Positions 1 to 7,731 of a stretch of DNA of 64,000 nucleotides are shown in pieces (position 1 is the stretch's first letter; each line of letters opens with the position of its first letter). The stretch is from Mycolicibacterium duvalii. GTDB lineage: Bacteria > Actinomycetota > Actinomycetes > Mycobacteriales > Mycobacteriaceae. The stretch spans positions 3,472,001-3,536,000 of the forward strand of contig NZ_AP022563.1 in assembly GCF_010726645.1 (NCBI RefSeq), given 5' to 3'. A model generated the notes under the pieces. That model was not told the DNA's origin. It ran no database searches and worked only from the letters and a program-made list of their open reading frames with translations. A program made the translations under genes and the position numbers.

Positions 1-1
1 G

Positions 2-292
2 GCCCTCCCACTGGAGCGGGCCAAATACGTCATCAGCGCTATCCCGGTGCTGCAAACCAATCTCGCTTTGCTGCAGGGACTTCGGACCCACCACTTCGGG
101 GGTGCGATCGCGCTGACGGCCCACACCCGCATCGATGCCGACCGGCTGCGCGCCACCGGCGTCGACATCGTCTTGGAGCCGTTCTCCGCCGCGGCCCATT
201 CCACGTCGGAGACGCTGCACGATCTCCTCACCGCCGACAACGGAACCGCCGACAACGGCCCGGGACATCCGCCGGACCGGCCGTCGAGATAG
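2..292 (+). CDS. C-terminal end of a CPA2-type cation/proton antiporter (TrkA-N domain), partial
   Basis: The reading frame is open from the window edge to the TAG at 290-292, so only the last 96 residues are visible. They look like the end of a TrkA-N (Rossmann) nucleotide-binding domain of the kind found at the C-terminus of Kef/NapA-type monovalent cation antiporters: alternating beta/alpha elements with the segments [20 protein letters not shown] and [20 protein letters not shown]. The tail carries a short tandem repeat (TADNG twice, about 233-262). Its 3' end overlaps the opposing Rip3-like gene by 65 bases. Family assignment is an inference from this partial domain; the transport part lies outside the window. 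Confidence 0.6.
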   Translation, partial: ALPLERAKYVISAIPVLQTNLALLQGLRTHHFGGAIALTAHTRIDADRLRATGVDIVLEPFSAAAHSTSETLHDLLTADNGTADNGPGHPPDRPSR

Positions 293-965
293 CCGCGATG
301 GCCCCGCCGATGACCGACGCCAGCAGCAGCTGCAGCAAGCCCAGCCCGATCAGGACATAGCCGAGCACGCAGCCCGCTTGCGCGGCGCCGATCGCCGCGC
401 GCGCCGGATCGCCGTGCCGGCGCCAGAGGTAGGCGCGCAGAATCCGGCCGCCGTCCAGCGGGGCGCCCGGCAGCAGGTTGAACACCGCAAGCACCGCATT
501 GGCGACCGCCAGCCACGCGAGCACAGCGGCGGCCAGCGCACCGGCCCCACCGGTCGCCAGGGCTGTCGCGGCCGCGGCGAACACACCGGACAACACCAGA
601 CTCAGCGCGGGACCGGCGGCGGCCATCCGGAATTCGTCGCGGGGGGTCCTGGCTTCCCCTGCGAGCCGCGCGATACCGCCGAACAGCCACAGGGTCACTT
701 CCGGCACCGGGATGCCGGCCCGGCGGGCCACCACCGCGTGAGCGAGTGCGTGGGCCAAAAGCGCGACCGCGAGCAACACGGCGCCGCACAGCCCGGCCAA
801 CCAGTAGGCCCCGCGCGAGTATCCGGGTGTGGTCTGCGGAAGGGTACCGGCGAGGCTCCAGGCGAACAGCCAGACGATGACCAGCACACTCCAGTGCACG
901 CTCACGGTCAGACCGCGCACCCGCCCCAGGACCAGTCCGCGCTCGATGCCCGCCTGCCGACTCAC
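228..965 (-). CDS. Truncated Rip3-like site-2 protease (M50) lacking the catalytic Glu and the CBS domains
   Basis: This 245-residue membrane protein resembles the N-terminal half of mycobacterial Rip3 (Rv2625c), an intramembrane zinc protease of the dormancy regulon. It has several hydrophobic helices, an HxxxH at residues 72-76 and the second metal motif LDG (Asp171) within [12 protein letters not shown]. The zinc motif reads HALAH instead of HELAH: codon 73 is GCA (747-749), so the general-base Glu is missing. Family members are near 390 residues with two CBS domains after the protease. Here similarity stops near residue 226 (about position 288) and the last 19 residues are unrelated and antisense to the antiporter gene. 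The GTG start overlaps the ACP stop (GTGA). It is probably an inactive remnant, or a pseudoprotease that only binds substrate. Confidence 0.8.
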   Translation of the reverse strand: MSRQAGIERGLVLGRVRGLTVSVHWSVLVIVWLFAWSLAGTLPQTTPGYSRGAYWLAGLCGAVLLAVALLAHALAHAVVARRAGIPVPEVTLWLFGGIARLAGEARTPRDEFRMAAAGPALSLVLSGVFAAAATALATGGAGALAAAVLAWLAVANAVLAVFNLLPGAPLDGGRILRAYLWRRHGDPARAAIGAAQAGCVLGYVLIGLGLLQLLLASVIGGAIAAISTAGPADVPGRCRRFRCRR

Positions 966-1216
966 GGCGTCATCGTATGGCGCTGGACATATCCGACCAG
1001 ATCGGCGACGGTGCGCAGCTTCTGGTAGTCAGACTCGGGTATGTCGACACTGAGTCTTTTGTGAATGCCGACAAGGAAGTTCAACCAGTCCATCGAATCG
1101 AGATCGACCTGGTCGCGAAGCAGCGTGTGGTCGTCGATCTCCTCCGGCTCCACCTCCGGGGCGATCGACGTCAGCACCGACAGAATGTCGCTGCGGATGT
1201 CCTGGCTTGTTCTCAT
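962..1216 (-). CDS. Acyl carrier protein
   Basis: An 84-residue acyl carrier protein. The 4'-phosphopantetheine attachment site is Ser41 in the motif DLDSMDW, and the acidic helical pattern around it fits the family. It would carry acyl groups as thioesters after modification by a holo-ACP synthase. The ATG at 1216 was chosen over a longer frame because a clear GAGGAG ribosome site lies just upstream and the family begins near here. It follows the E2 gene by 4 bases and overlaps the Rip3-like gene by 4 bases, so it belongs to the acs-E1-E2 operon. A dedicated ACP beside a pyruvate-dehydrogenase-like E2 is unusual, and its partner enzyme is not evident. Confidence 0.85.
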   Translation of the reverse strand: MRTSQDIRSDILSVLTSIAPEVEPEEIDDHTLLRDQVDLDSMDWLNFLVGIHKRLSVDIPESDYQKLRTVADLVGYVQRHTMTP

Positions 1217-1220
1217 GCGG

Positions 1221-2468
1221 TCACTCCTCGAGTTGTTCGGGCTGTTGGAGGAGTTGATCGACGGCGGCGAGAAACAGTGCTCCGCGGTGCCCGTCACTGG
1301 CTCGGTGGTCTGCGGCCAGCGTCGCGTGCACCGTGGTCGCGATCCGGATTCCGCCGTCCATCGCCCAGACGCGCTGCGCGGGCTTGCCGAAACCCACCAA
1401 CGCCACCTGCGGCGGATAGATGATGCCGAAGACCGCGTCGACGCCCTGGTCCCCGAGGTTGGTCACGGTGATCGTCGGGTCGGACATCTCTGAACTGCGC
1501 AGCGACCCCGCGCGGGCGCGCGCCACCAGGTCGGTGAGGTCGGACATCACCTCGTCGAGCTTCTTGCCGGCGACATCGTGGATGGCCGGTGCCACCAGAC
1601 CACCCCCACGCAACGAGATCGCGACACCGACGTGCACCGCATCGGCGTGTACCAAGCCATCGTCGCGCCAGAAGCCGTTTATCTCGGGAAACCGCTGAGC
1701 CGCAACCGCAACCGCTTTGAGCTGCAACACCGCGGGCAGCACCCGGTCGGTGATGGATCGCTGGGCGTTGCGTTCGGCCAGCCACTCCAGCGCCGGGTCC
1801 AGCAGGATCTCCTGGCGAAGGTAGTAGTGCGGGATTTCGCGCTTGGAGCGGCCCATCGCCGCGGCAATGGACTGCCGCATCGCCGCGGCGCGGCTCTCGG
1901 CGGGCTTCACGGTTGCCGGCCGCGCGGTCGCGGCAGTCGGCTCGACCCCCTGCGCTGCGGCGTGTTCGACGTCGACGATGGTGACCGCGCCCTGCGGACC
2001 GCTGCCGGCGACGGCGTCGAGGTCGACGTTGAGCGAGGTCGCAAGCCGACGCGCCGCGGGCGAGATCCAGCGGCGGTGGCCGGGCTCGACCACCGGGGGC
2101 CGCACCGGTGAAACGGGTTGCCGCTCAGGGGTTTCAGCGGCGGACGGCTGCACTACTTCGGCGACGGGCGGTGCAACAGCTGCGGCGGCAGGCTGCGCGG
2201 CAGGTTCAGCAGCGGGCCGTTCGGCCGTCTCTCCGGGGGCCAACAGGGTGGCCAGCGGGGTGCCGACCGAGACGGTCTGTCCCACCGGGACCAGTAGTTC
2301 ACCGACCGTCCCCTCGTGCCAGCACTCCACCTCCACCGCGGCCTTCGTGGTCTCGACGACCGCGACGATCTGGCCGCGGGTGACGGAATCGCCCGGCTTG
2401 ACCAGCCATTCGTTGAGGGTGCCCTCGTCCATGTCGGAACCCAGCGCCGGCATGGCGAACTCGATCAC
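1221..2468 (-). CDS. Dihydrolipoamide acyltransferase (E2) of a 2-oxo acid dehydrogenase complex
   Basis: A 415-residue E2 subunit that would transfer an acyl group from lipoyl-lysine to CoA. Domains in order: a lipoyl domain (residues 1-76, lipoyl Lys42 in ETTKAAVE), an Ala/Pro-rich linker, a peripheral-subunit-binding domain (about 127-165, ISPAARRLA), and a catalytic domain ending with the HxxxDG active site (DHRASDGH). The GTG at 2468 overlaps the E1-beta stop (GTGA) and directly precedes the lipoyl domain; an upstream extension of the frame is out of family. Rv1734c, a DosR-regulated gene of M. tuberculosis, is a short E2-like homologue. Because the adjacent E1 genes are broken, this E2 has no E1 partner encoded beside it. 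Confidence 0.9.
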   Translation of the reverse strand: MIEFAMPALGSDMDEGTLNEWLVKPGDSVTRGQIVAVVETTKAAVEVECWHEGTVGELLVPVGQTVSVGTPLATLLAPGETAERPAAEPAAQPAAAAVAPPVAEVVQPSAAETPERQPVSPVRPPVVEPGHRRWISPAARRLATSLNVDLDAVAGSGPQGAVTIVDVEHAAAQGVEPTAATARPATVKPAESRAAAMRQSIAAAMGRSKREIPHYYLRQEILLDPALEWLAERNAQRSITDRVLPAVLQLKAVAVAAQRFPEINGFWRDDGLVHADAVHVGVAISLRGGGLVAPAIHDVAGKKLDEVMSDLTDLVARARAGSLRSSEMSDPTITVTNLGDQGVDAVFGIIYPPQVALVGFGKPAQRVWAMDGGIRIATTVHATLAADHRASDGHRGALFLAAVDQLLQQPEQLEE

Positions 2469-2926
2469 CGCGGTCCCCCGAAGAGCTGCCGCACCTGCGC
2501 GACGATCGTGTCCCGCTGCGGAAGCGCCGCCTCTTCGAGGTGGCGCGCATACGGTATCGGCACTTCCGCGCTGCACACCCGTCCGACGGGGGCGTCGAGA
2601 TCATAGAAGGCCTGTTCGGTGATCTGGGCGCTGATCTCGGCGGCCAGACTGCCGGTGCGCCAGCCTTCGTCGACGACGACCGCGCGGTGCGTCTTGCGCA
2701 CCGACGCGACGAAGGTCTCGGTGTCCAGCGGTCGCAGGACTCGGAGATCCACGACCTCGCAGTCGATTCCGGCCGCGGCCAGTTCGTCGGCGGCGTCGAG
2801 CACCTTCGGCAGCGAGCCGCCGTAGGTGATCAACGAGACATCCGAACCGGTCCGGCGTACCGCGGCGCGCGTGATATCGGTGGGACCGAGGGCTTCGGTG
2901 TCCGCGGAAGTGTTGTAGAGCTGTGC
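2465..2926 (-). pseudogene. E1-beta subunit of a pyruvate dehydrogenase-like complex, 3' fragment only
   Basis: The frame encodes roughly the last 154 residues of a transketolase-fold E1-beta subunit, from [16 protein letters not shown] through the C-terminal domain ([34 protein letters not shown]). The N-terminal half, which carries the thiamine-diphosphate-binding face, is absent. At about 2921-2930 the sequence switches, in a different frame, to the 5' part of an acetyl-CoA synthetase gene. No plausible start or ribosome site of its own is seen. The fragment ends with a GTGA overlap to the E2 gene, the coupling expected of an intact operon, so the loss looks recent. The expected E1-alpha gene is also missing. 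Confidence 0.8.
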
Positions 2927-3633
2927 GCCCCCTTCGGGGTTCCGGTGGTGCCGCTGGTGAAGTGCAGCAGGGCCGGATCGTCGGCCGTGGTCGGTTCGAT
3001 CGATGCGCCGTCGGTCGCCGCATCCATCCACTGCCAGAAGTTGATGGTGCCCGGGCCCGCGCTCTCGCCTCCGTGATCGTCGACGATGAGGACATGGCGC
3101 AGCGTGGGCACCGTGTCCCGAATCCCGGCGACCTTCTTGCGGTAGAGCGCTCGCGTCGTGATCAGCACCTCGGCTTCACCGAGGTTGAGCCGGGTGGCGA
3201 TCGGCTCCGGCCCGAACGCGGAGAACAGCGGTGTCACCACGCTGCCGTTGCGCAACGCTCCCAGGATGGAGACATACAGCTCCGGGGATCGACCGAGCAG
3301 GGTGTACACCCGGCCGCCCTTGTGGACGCCGAGGGCTCTGAGCACGCCCGTGAATCGGGCGACCAGACGCCCCAGCTCGGCATAGCTCAGGTCCCGGATG
3401 GTCTGCCCGCCGTCCCAGTCGGACGCGGACACGAAGCGCAGGGCGGTCCGCGACGCCGCGGGGCCCTCGGCATGCCGGTCGACGGCCGCATAGGCGATGT
3501 TGCACAGGCCGCTTCCCATCCCCGTGCACACGTCCGGCACGGCGGACCAGTCGAAATCGGCGCGGGTCTTCTCGTAATCAACGAAATTCGGCGGGACGCG
3601 CCAGTCCTCCGCGGTCTTGCGGATGACGGTCAT
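2830..3633 (-). pseudogene. AMP-forming acetyl-CoA synthetase, 5' fragment with frameshifted tail
   Basis: The frame from ATG 3633 encodes about 237 residues typical of the N-terminal part of an acetate/acyl-CoA ligase (DLSYAELGRLVARF, YVSILGALRNGSVVTPLF), ending in the adenylate-forming P-loop [11 protein letters not shown]. Just after the P-loop, at about 2921-2930, homology stops. The frame then runs into antisense-like residues through the E1-beta remnant and ends at the TGA at 2830-2832. The adenylation core and the C-terminal lid are missing, so it cannot be an active ligase. The ATG overlaps the stop of the upstream small gene (ATGA). The simplest reading is one deletion that removed the 3' half of acs, probably an E1-alpha gene, and the 5' half of E1-beta; an assembly chimera is the alternative. 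Confidence 0.8.
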
Positions 3634-3902
3634 GAAGCAGTGCCGGCGTTCGACGACCCCAGGACGCCGGTGCGCGCGGCCGCGCCGAGGTTGTCCATCA
3701 CACGTTCGAGCAACGCGCTGTAGGCCGTCCCGTCGTCGTGCAGTTGCCGGTAGCCGCGGTGACGCAGGAAGAGGTCGAGCCTGCGATCGATCGGCCACTG
3801 TGCGTAGAGGGTGTCGGTGAACTCCGACCGCAGGAACTCCCACGCAACGTCGTCGAGCGGGCGCTGAGTCCGGCTGATGCGGTCAGGTGACGTCGTGGGC
3901 AT
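3630..3902 (-). CDS. Small conserved protein, first gene of the acs-E1-E2-ACP operon
   Basis: A 90-residue soluble protein with no motif that I can assign. Its middle is rich in aromatic and charged residues (WEFLRSEFTDTLYAQWPIDRR), suggesting a small helical domain. The start at 3902 has a good AGGGAG ribosome site; the frame is open farther upstream, but that part runs into the divergent promoter region. The stop overlaps the acs start by ATGA, so it was translated together with the ligase. The DosR-like box at 3995-4008 lies about 100 bases upstream and could serve this operon as well as the divergent gene. Function is unknown. Confidence 0.7.
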   Translation of the reverse strand: MPTTSPDRISRTQRPLDDVAWEFLRSEFTDTLYAQWPIDRRLDLFLRHRGYRQLHDDGTAYSALLERVMDNLGAAARTGVLGSSNAGTAS

Positions 3903-3994
3903 ACTCGCTCCCTGCTGTCTGCGACGGAATCGACCCCATAGTCGACCCGACCGCTGCAGCGCAATAGAGACGAAAGTCACCATTGCCGCACAAG

Positions 3995-4008
3995 GTGTCT
4001 TAGGTCCC
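3995..4008. promoter_or_regulatory. DosR-like box between divergent genes
   Basis: The 14-mer GTGTCTTAGGTCCC matches the palindromic DosR core GGGAC-N4-GTCCC at 8 of 10 arm positions, with a perfect right arm. Its centre is 64.5 bases from the start of the rightward nitroreductase-like gene and about 100 bases from the leftward gene. The assignment is by motif and context. Confidence 0.6.
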
Positions 4009-4065
4009 AAGAAACGTGTCCGCTTGACCCTGCCCGGGCGCTGCCGGATTCGGTGAGCATCGGGT

Positions 4066-4494
4066 ATGCCCACCCTGCCCACCCGCTCGGCCAGGAATGT
4101 CGTGCGGACGTTCAACAAACACGTGCTCAACCCCGTGATGCTGCTGCTGGCCGGGCGTCGGCACTGGTACGCCACGGCGATCCGGCACACCGGACGCACC
4201 ACCGGCACGGTTCGCACCACACCGGTGGTCGCCGAGCGCGTCCCGGACGGCTTCCTCACCCCGCTGCCCTATGGCACCGACGTCGACTGGCTGCGCAACG
4301 TGGTGGCCTCCGGCGAGGCGACGATCACCGTCGGTGGTCGGTCGTTCGATGTGGTCAACCCGCAGATCATCGGCGCGGACGTCGCGGCCGAGCAGTTGAC
4401 GCCGCGGCGCCGGCGCGCCTTCGCGCGCTTCGGCGTCGAACACTTCGTCAAGTTCAGCCTGGCCACCGACAGCGAGGCACATCATGGCAATTGA
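4066..4494 (+). CDS. Deazaflavin (F420)-dependent nitroreductase family protein
   Basis: A 142-residue split-barrel protein of the DDN/DUF385 family, whose characterised members use the deazaflavin F420H2. The typical segments are present: HTGRTTGTVRTTPVVAE, LPYGTDVDWLRNVVASGEATI and the C-terminal FVKF. It would act in the cytoplasm or at the membrane as a reductase of quinone-like or nitro compounds; the substrate cannot be read from sequence. The ATG at 4066 follows a DosR-like box centred 64.5 bases upstream. The 3' end overlaps the Rv2629-like gene by 11 bases, so the two are probably co-transcribed. Confidence 0.8.
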   Translation: MPTLPTRSARNVVRTFNKHVLNPVMLLLAGRRHWYATAIRHTGRTTGTVRTTPVVAERVPDGFLTPLPYGTDVDWLRNVVASGEATITVGGRSFDVVNPQIIGADVAAEQLTPRRRRAFARFGVEHFVKFSLATDSEAHHGN

Positions 4495-5638
4495 CCGACT
4501 GCGTTCCTTCGTCGACGCACCAGGGCCTTTCGTCTCCCTCTATATCGACGACGACCGCGCCCACCCGGACGGCGCGAAGCAGGCCGTCGCACGCTGGCGC
4601 GCGATCCGCCGCCATCTCGAGGACAGCGCGGTGTCCGAACATGTGGTCGGAGCCGTCGAACGGGCGGTCCTGAACAGCCCGCCGGGGGTGGGACGGGCGG
4701 GCCGCGCGGTGATCGCGGGCCGCGAGGGGGTGCTGCTCAACGAGCACCTCGCGGCCCCGCCGTCGATCACGGCGCTACGAGTTTCGGAGTACCCGTACCT
4801 GCTGCCGCTGTTGGAGTCGGCGTTGGCGCACCCGCCCTATCTGTTCGCCGCAGTCGACCATCTGGGTGCCGACCTCGCCGACCACCGCAACGGCGCGGTA
4901 CACCGCGAGACCGTGCACGGACCGGGCTTCCCGGTACACAAGCCCGCCACCGCCGGCTGGCACGGTTATCAGGACTTCGCCCACACGACCGAAGAGGCGG
5001 TGCGCACCAACGCCCGCGCCGTCGCGGAGCGCATCACCGAGCTGGTCGACCGCGGCGGCAGCGAGCTGGTGTTCCTGCGCGGCGAAGTCGGCGCACGCTC
5101 AGATGTCGAGTCCTGCCTGCCGCGGCGAATCCAGGAACGCGTCGTCACATTGCCGGCGGCCGCGTCCGGTGGCCGCGGCGGCGAGGAGGAGATGGCGCAC
5201 CAGGTCGGCGACGAACTCACCCGCCGGCGGCGCGAAGCGGACAGCGCAGTGTTGGCGCGCCTCGACGCCGAGACCGGCCGCGGCTCGGGGCTGGCCGCCG
5301 TCGGTCTCGCGGAGGTCTGCGCGGCGCTGCGCTGCGGTGCCGTGGACACGTTGGTGGTCGGCGACGTCGGCAGCGCCACGGTGGTGTGCGGTAGGGACCG
5401 GACGACCATCGCCCCGGACGCCGAGACACTGTCCGGGCTCGGCGAACCGCCGATCCGGGTTGCCCTGGAAGACGAAGCCGTGCCCTTCGTGGCGATCGCG
5501 ACCGACGCCGACATCGTGCGGGTCGACCAGACGCGCGACCTGACCGACGGGTTGGCGGCCCTGCTGCGCTACCCGGTCGGTTCGGGCGCGGACCGCCGGT
5601 CGGCGTCGGGTGCCGGCACCGGCGCAGGGAGTCGATGA
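4484..5638 (+). CDS. Rv2629-like protein (bacterial eRF1-like, baeRF family)
   Basis: A 384-residue homologue of the DosR-regulon protein Rv2629. It begins with a short Asp-rich strand (FVSLYIDDDRAHP), has a central region with GFPVHKPATAGWHGYQ, and ends with an eRF1/pelota-like domain: EEEMAHQVGDELTRRRREADSAV, then AVDTLVVGD near residues 285-295. Bacterial proteins with this layout have been grouped as archaeo-eukaryotic release-factor-like (baeRF). A role on ribosomes or RNA is a family-level hypothesis only. The start lies inside the end of the nitroreductase-like gene, and the stop overlaps the next ATG. Confidence 0.75.
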   Translation: MAIDRLRSFVDAPGPFVSLYIDDDRAHPDGAKQAVARWRAIRRHLEDSAVSEHVVGAVERAVLNSPPGVGRAGRAVIAGREGVLLNEHLAAPPSITALRVSEYPYLLPLLESALAHPPYLFAAVDHLGADLADHRNGAVHRETVHGPGFPVHKPATAGWHGYQDFAHTTEEAVRTNARAVAERITELVDRGGSELVFLRGEVGARSDVESCLPRRIQERVVTLPAAASGGRGGEEEMAHQVGDELTRRRREADSAVLARLDAETGRGSGLAAVGLAEVCAALRCGAVDTLVVGDVGSATVVCGRDRTTIAPDAETLSGLGEPPIRVALEDEAVPFVAIATDADIVRVDQTRDLTDGLAALLRYPVGSGADRRSASGAGTGAGSR

Positions 5639-5910
5639 TGGCACCGGTCGGACCATCCCGTCACCGCGACGCGCGTCGCACCCTGTGCGCGGCGCAGGGC
5701 GTTCTGGTCGCCCTGCAGCAGTGCAGCCTCGATGATGCCCTTCTCGACATCGTCGGGGCGGCACGGCACCACAACGTCGACCCCCTGCGTCTGGCCACCG
5801 CGTTGGTGAGCAGAGCGCAGGGAGAATCAACGGCGGCCGGCGACGAGAACCTCACCGCGGCGATCGACGACGCCTGGGGCGGGCTGTTCAGGGCCGCAGA
5901 AGCGTCTTGA
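5635..5910 (+). CDS. Small ANTAR-domain protein
   Basis: A 91-residue protein that is essentially one ANTAR domain (AAQGVLVALQQCSLDDALLDIVGAARHHN, then LRLATALVSRA). ANTAR domains bind paired RNA hairpins to prevent transcription termination, usually downstream of a receiver or GAF domain. None is fused here, so regulation would have to come from a partner; the two GAF-ANTAR proteins encoded at 6.97-8.47 kb are candidates. The start overlaps the previous stop (ATGATG at 5635-5640; either ATG is possible). The last 23 bases overlap the convergent DUF2267 gene. Confidence 0.7.
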   Translation: MMAPVGPSRHRDARRTLCAAQGVLVALQQCSLDDALLDIVGAARHHNVDPLRLATALVSRAQGESTAAGDENLTAAIDDAWGGLFRAAEAS

Positions 5911-6313
5911 TGTCGTCGGGCAGCTGGTTGATCGCCTTGGTCACCTGCGCCGGTGGGAGCAGCCGCATCAGCGCGGCGGTGACCGCCGCGGCTGCCTTCG
6001 GGACGTCCTGCACCGCGATGTTCGCTTCGTGCGCAAAGCGCGCGGTGTAGGCCTTCGCGTCGAGCTTGACCGGTACCGCCGCCGGATCCCACCCGCCGTA
6101 GAACACACCCCGCACGAGGTCGGGCAGCTGTGCGGCGAAATGCGCCGCGGCCTCCACGGTGAGCCGGTCACGCAGGGTGTGCAGCCATCCCCGCAACACC
6201 CCGTAGGCGAATTCGCGGTCCTCGGTGTCGAATTCCGCGGCGACGGCGTTGACCCACGTATGGGCGGCGTGCATCGCGTGGTCGAGGCCCGGGACTTTCG
6301 TGGACGTTCTCAT
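5888..6313 (-). CDS. DUF2267 family protein
   Basis: A 141-residue helical protein of the DUF2267 family, recognised by WVNAVAAEFDTEDREFAYGVLRGWLHTLRDRL, the HFAAQLPDLVRGVFYGGWDP segment and the repeated helix near the C-terminus (PAAVTAALMRLLPPAQVTKAINQLPDDIK). These proteins often occur in stress or dormancy loci, but their activity is unknown. The ATG at 6313 has an AGGAGG ribosome site; the longer frame to 6346 was rejected. A DosR-like box is centred 63.5 bases upstream. Convergent overlap with the small ANTAR gene is 23 bases. Confidence 0.75.
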   Translation of the reverse strand: MRTSTKVPGLDHAMHAAHTWVNAVAAEFDTEDREFAYGVLRGWLHTLRDRLTVEAAAHFAAQLPDLVRGVFYGGWDPAAVPVKLDAKAYTARFAHEANIAVQDVPKAAAAVTAALMRLLPPAQVTKAINQLPDDIKTLLRP

Positions 6314-6369
6314 GTCCGATCCTCCTGCCGCTCGACCCCAGCACACTGCACGCGAACAGCACCGAGCCA

Positions 6370-6383
6370 GGGCCGAAAGTCAC
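6370..6383. promoter_or_regulatory. DosR-like box
   Basis: GGGCCGAAAGTCAC matches GGGAC-N4-GTCCC at 8 of 10 arm positions. Its centre lies 63.5 bases upstream of the DUF2267 start and 141 bases upstream of hrp1, so it fits the leftward gene best. A weaker candidate for hrp1 is GTGCCAAAAGACCT at 6431-6444 (6 of 10). Confidence 0.6.
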
Positions 6384-6517
6384 CCGCAAGGCCCTGACCG
6401 TCGTGCCACCGGCATCTGGTCGCCAATCTGGTGCCAAAAGACCTCTGTCGCACGCTCCGACAAGACAGAAGAATCTCGCTTCATCACGGCATTGCAGCCT
6501 GAATCGAGGAGAGCACC

Positions 6518-6952
6518 ATGACAACTGCACGTGAGATCATGCACGCCGGTGCGACATGCGTCGGTGAACACGAGACGCTGGCCCAAGCCGCGCAACGGAT
6601 GTCCGAGCTCGGCGTCGGTGCGCTGCCCATCTGCGGCGACGATGACCGACTGCACGGGATCGTGACCGACCGCGACATCGTCGTCAAGTGCCTCGCCGCG
6701 GGTCACGACCCGGCCGCCGTCACCGTCGGCGAGTTGGCGCAGGGCACCGTCTATTCCGTGGCGGCCGACGCCGACATCCAGGAGATGCTCACCATCATGG
6801 AGGAGCATCAGATCCGCCGGCTGCCGGTCATCGACGATCACCGACTGGTCGGGATCATCTCCGAAGCCGACATCGCCCGCCACCTTCCCGAGTACGCGGT
6901 CGCGCAGTTCGTGAAAGCGATCTGCGCGCAGCAGGCCATCACCAGCCATTGA
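6518..6952 (+). CDS. hrp1: Hypoxic response protein 1 (paired CBS domains)
   Basis: A 144-residue protein made of two CBS domains, clearly the orthologue of Hrp1 (Rv2626c), a strongly DosR-induced protein. Shared segments include ALPICGDDDRLHG, TDRDIVVK, EEHQIRRLPVI and SEADIARHLPEYA. Cys14 and Cys39, which form the disulfide in the known Hrp1 structure, are both present. CBS pairs usually bind adenine nucleotides, but no ligand of Hrp1 is firmly established. The gene is divergent from the DUF2267 gene; the GAF-ANTAR gene follows 20 bases after its stop. Confidence 0.95.
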   Translation: MTTAREIMHAGATCVGEHETLAQAAQRMSELGVGALPICGDDDRLHGIVTDRDIVVKCLAAGHDPAAVTVGELAQGTVYSVAADADIQEMLTIMEEHQIRRLPVIDDHRLVGIISEADIARHLPEYAVAQFVKAICAQQAITSH

Positions 6953-6972
6953 TCCCGGTGGCGACGGTCGCG

Positions 6973-7731
6973 ATGGAAACTGAGCGCGCCGCCCGGATCT
7001 GGACCGCCGTCGCACTCCGCGCGATGCGCGACGGCGGGCCACCCGCACCGGGGCATGTGTGCATCGAATGCGTGGAAGCGCTGGCCGTCAGCGGCGCCGG
7101 CCTGATGCTGGCAGGCGGGCCGCAGACACTGGAGCCGGTGTACTGCATCGGCGATCACGCCGGCGATGCCGACGGTCTGCAGACGACCCTCGGCGAGGGG
7201 CCGGGGATCGACGCGTCGGCCACCGGGCAACCGGTGCTCGTCGACAATCTGACATCTGCTGCCTCACACCGTCGATGGCCGATGTTCGCGACCCAGGCGA
7301 GCCGCCTCGACGTGCGGTCCGTGCACAGCTTCCCACTGGCACTCGGCGCGATCAACGTGGGCGCTATGAACCTTTACAGCGACTCCCCGCGCGACTTCGG
7401 CCGCGACGAGCTGATCGACGCCCTCGTCTACGCCGACACCGCACTCATGCTCATCCTCGACGCGCGCAGCGGAATCGACACCCCCGCCAACGACGCGGTC
7501 TTCAACGGCCAGGCCCCGGCGTTGTGGCGAGCCGAGGTGCATCAGGCGGCCGGGATGGTGTCGGTGCAGCTGGGGATCTCGGTGCTCGACGCCCTGGTAC
7601 GCCTGCGGGCCCACGCCTACCGTCATGACCTGCAGCTCGCCGCCGTGGCCCGAGCGGTGGTGGAACGCAGACTGCGCTTCGAGCCCGCCACGGCCGGGGA
7701 GCCCAGCGCGGAGTCCGGGGAGCCGGCATGA
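6973..7731 (+). CDS. GAF-ANTAR regulator 1
   Basis: A 252-residue protein with an N-terminal GAF domain (about residues 10-165: GAGLMLAG, TLGEGPGIDASATGQPVLVDNL, FPLALGAINVGAMNLYSD) and a C-terminal ANTAR domain (HQAAGMVSVQLGISVLDALVRLRAHAYRHDL, LAAVARAVVERRL). Such proteins sense a small molecule or redox state and bind RNA hairpins to antiterminate transcription. The ATG at 6973 is used; GTG 6958, or a TTG at 6949 overlapping the hrp1 stop, are possible. It overlaps the next GAF-ANTAR gene by ATGA, so the two are co-translated and may form a heterodimer. Confidence 0.8.
   Translation: METERAARIWTAVALRAMRDGGPPAPGHVCIECVEALAVSGAGLMLAGGPQTLEPVYCIGDHAGDADGLQTTLGEGPGIDASATGQPVLVDNLTSAASHRRWPMFATQASRLDVRSVHSFPLALGAINVGAMNLYSDSPRDFGRDELIDALVYADTALMLILDARSGIDTPANDAVFNGQAPALWRAEVHQAAGMVSVQLGISVLDALVRLRAHAYRHDLQLAAVARAVVERRLRFEPATAGEPSAESGEPA

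Noticed and set aside
233..262. Tandem 15-base repeat in the antiporter tail as a mobile-element footprint
   Set aside because: Only two copies, in frame, with no flanking inverted repeats or target-site duplication.
6431..6444. GTGCCAAAAGACCT as the DosR box of hrp1
   Set aside because: Only 6 of 10 arm matches, and 80 bases from the start. Kept only as a weak candidate in the hrp1 region and not called as a feature.
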